Translations under genes and position numbers: made by a program
Shown here: in pieces, positions 5,137 to 6,412 of the stretch
Numbering within the stretch: position 1 is the first letter of the stretch
How the letters are laid out: each line of letters starts with the position of its first letter
Assembly (NCBI GenBank): GCA_002339125.1
Contig: DDJQ01000011.1
Coordinates: 43,659 to 50,070 of the forward strand
Length of the DNA: 6,412 nt
Source of the DNA: Alteromonadaceae bacterium UBA2620
Lineage (GTDB): Bacteria; Pseudomonadota; Gammaproteobacteria; Enterobacterales; Alteromonadaceae
Direction of reading: 5' to 3'
Notes under the pieces: model-generated
What the model was told of the DNA's origin: nothing
Seen by the model: the letters and a program-made list of their open reading frames with translations, nothing else
Databases searched by the model: none

Positions 5137-6412
5137 CTATTCGTCCAGTTTGTCGATTAATGCAGACAACAGCGTAATCGCCTGTTCAAATTCAAAGTCT
5201 TCTATGGCATCCAGTATCGATTGAATGTCATTGGCAAAGCGGCTGTTCTGATAGCCGCCGAGCAAGGCTAATTCCGCCTCTTCAACGCGGTTATTTTCAA
5301 CCGAACGCGTAATACGCTCCAGTATAGCTCGCAATTCCTGGCTATCGATAACGGCAGATTGTTCCATCGCACTGTCCTGCTCTGATGCTACCGCGCTCTG
5401 AACCGCCAGCACCAGGCTGTACAATTCAGCTACCGAATCAGCAGGTGCCACCTTGTCGTAACACCCCTGTTCAATAGCTTTGCAAACTTGCATGATTTTT
5501 ATCAAACCGAGGTTGCCAGCCACGCCTTTGAAACGATGCACCAGCGCTTTGAGCTCTGTAAAATACTGTTGCTCAGTCAGGCTCTCAAAGGTTTCTCTGA
5601 CACCATTAATGTCACTACAAAAGCGGTTTATCTCTTTTACCAGCTTATGTTTAGAACCCCATAAGCTCTCACCGCGGGACCAGTCAATAAGCAGAGCTTC
5701 TTTAGGTTCCGCGCGCATTGCCAGCGCGCTCCCCTGAATGCCCAGCACCCGGGCGATTTCATTGCACAGCACCGGGAAGTCGATGGGTTTATTGGCAAAG
5801 CCTTCCATGCCGGCCTCACTGGCCGATTTTTTATCCTGAGCCAGTACGCTGGCGGTTAGCGCAATAATCGGGGTTGCCTTGAGGCCATTGGCTTTTTCAT
5901 ATTCACGACGTTGACGGGCAGCGGTTAAGCCGTCCAGCACCGGCATTTGCAAGTCCATCAGCACCACATCGTACTGGTGTTGCGTCATCAGGTTGAGAGC
6001 CTGCTGGCCATCCCGGCCAATATCCACGCTATGCCCGCCGCGCTTAAGGAGTAAATTAAGTAGCTCGATATTTTGTTCAATGTCGTCTACAACCAGCATC
6101 CGCAACGCAGGTAACTGAATAGCATGCAGGCGCTGTACATGGCTTGTGTTGCTGATTGCGGTAAGCGGCAGCATAAAGCGGAATTCAGTGCCCTCTCCCG
6201 GCTTACTGTTAACATCGATAGTGCCGCCCATCAACTCAACCAGTTGTTTTGAAATCGTAGTGCCAAGGCCGGTACCACCAAAGCGCCTCGACATCGATGC
6301 ATCCGCCTGAGCAAACGCATCGAACACTCGCTGGCATTGTTCCTGAGTCATACCGATGCCAGTATCTGAGATGGTAAATTGCACATGGTCATCGTTAACC
6401 TGACTCACCCGT
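5137..6412 (-). CDS. Hybrid sensor histidine kinase, C-terminal part: ATPase, receiver and HPt domains (5' end outside window)
   Basis: The last 424 residues of a larger kinase; the frame is open at the high edge. Numbering from the GTG at 6408, the ATP-binding domain shows its G1 box DTGIGM (15-20), F box FDAFAQAD (29-36) and G2 box GGTGLGTT (44-51) followed by ISKQLVELMGG. The N box, the phosphorylated histidine (HisKA) domain and all sensory domains lie outside. A receiver at about 103-222 has D108-D109, phosphoacceptor D152 (LMDLQMP), T185 and K207. An HPt domain at about 240-340 carries HRFKGVAGNLG with phosphorylatable H291. A further helical tail, about 352-423, resembles the C-terminal tails of other hybrid kinases but has no motif I recognise. 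This predicts a His-Asp-His relay to the HD-GYP regulator five bases downstream, the RpfC/RpfG layout. The GTG is not the true start, since an ATPase domain would be cut in half. Its signal is unknown. Confidence 0.93.
   Translation of the reverse strand, partial: RVSQVNDDHVQFTISDTGIGMTQEQCQRVFDAFAQADASMSRRFGGTGLGTTISKQLVELMGGTIDVNSKPGEGTEFRFMLPLTAISNTSHVQRLHAIQLPALRMLVVDDIEQNIELLNLLLKRGGHSVDIGRDGQQALNLMTQHQYDVVLMDLQMPVLDGLTAARQRREYEKANGLKATPIIALTASVLAQDKKSASEAGMEGFANKPIDFPVLCNEIARVLGIQGSALAMRAEPKEALLIDWSRGESLWGSKHKLVKEINRFCSDINGVRETFESLTEQQYFTELKALVHRFKGVAGNLGLIKIMQVCKAIEQGCYDKVAPADSVAELYSLVLAVQSAVASEQDSAMEQSAVIDSQELRAILERITRSVENNRVEEAELALLGGYQNSRFANDIQSILDAIEDFEFEQAITLLSALIDKLDE

Noticed and set aside
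5637..5819. Minus-strand 60-residue ORF in another frame of the kinase
   Set aside because: It lies wholly inside the well-supported receiver/HPt coding region, with no independent signal.
6406..6408. GTG as the start of the kinase gene
   Set aside because: The frame stays open to the window edge and the GTG would start inside an ATP-binding domain; the gene continues outside.

Overview
All genes in this window lie on the minus strand, so the map is described from high to low coordinates. The content points to a gammaproteobacterium, most likely a marine Alteromonadaceae-type organism. RimP, NusA and IF2 have the lengths, domain order and gene order of gammaproteobacteria, and the wording of the RimP and NusA proteins resembles my memory of Alteromonas relatives. 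The genus is an inference from memory, not a search.

Region 1 (6412-4139) is a two-gene signalling unit. It begins with the C-terminal half of a hybrid sensor kinase (ATPase domain, receiver, HPt) that enters from outside the window. Five bases downstream is a complete receiver plus HD-GYP response regulator, predicted to degrade cyclic di-GMP. The pairing resembles the RpfC/RpfG phosphorelay of Xanthomonas, but the sensory part of the kinase is not visible, so the input signal is unknown.

Region 2 (4138-3828) is a 311-base non-coding stretch. It holds a strong sigma70-type promoter facing rimP, several hairpins, a textbook 11-bp intrinsic terminator about 90 bases before rimP, and a second small hairpin with a T-tract just before the rimP ribosome binding site. 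A terminator between promoter and gene is what a transcription attenuator looks like, and an attenuator upstream of rimP has been proposed in gammaproteobacteria. I see no tRNA here, although E. coli has one (metY) just before rimP.

Region 3 (3827-1) is the conserved rimP-nusA-infB operon: 30S maturation factor RimP (apparent TTG start), transcription factor NusA, and the first 600 codons of translation initiation factor IF2, which runs off the low-coordinate edge. It couples ribosome assembly, transcription elongation/termination and translation initiation.

This is mainly core genome plus a signalling pair. I found no insertion sequence, CRISPR array, phage gene or clearly new system. The points most worth checking are the rimP leader and the kinase/HD-GYP pair placed directly before it.
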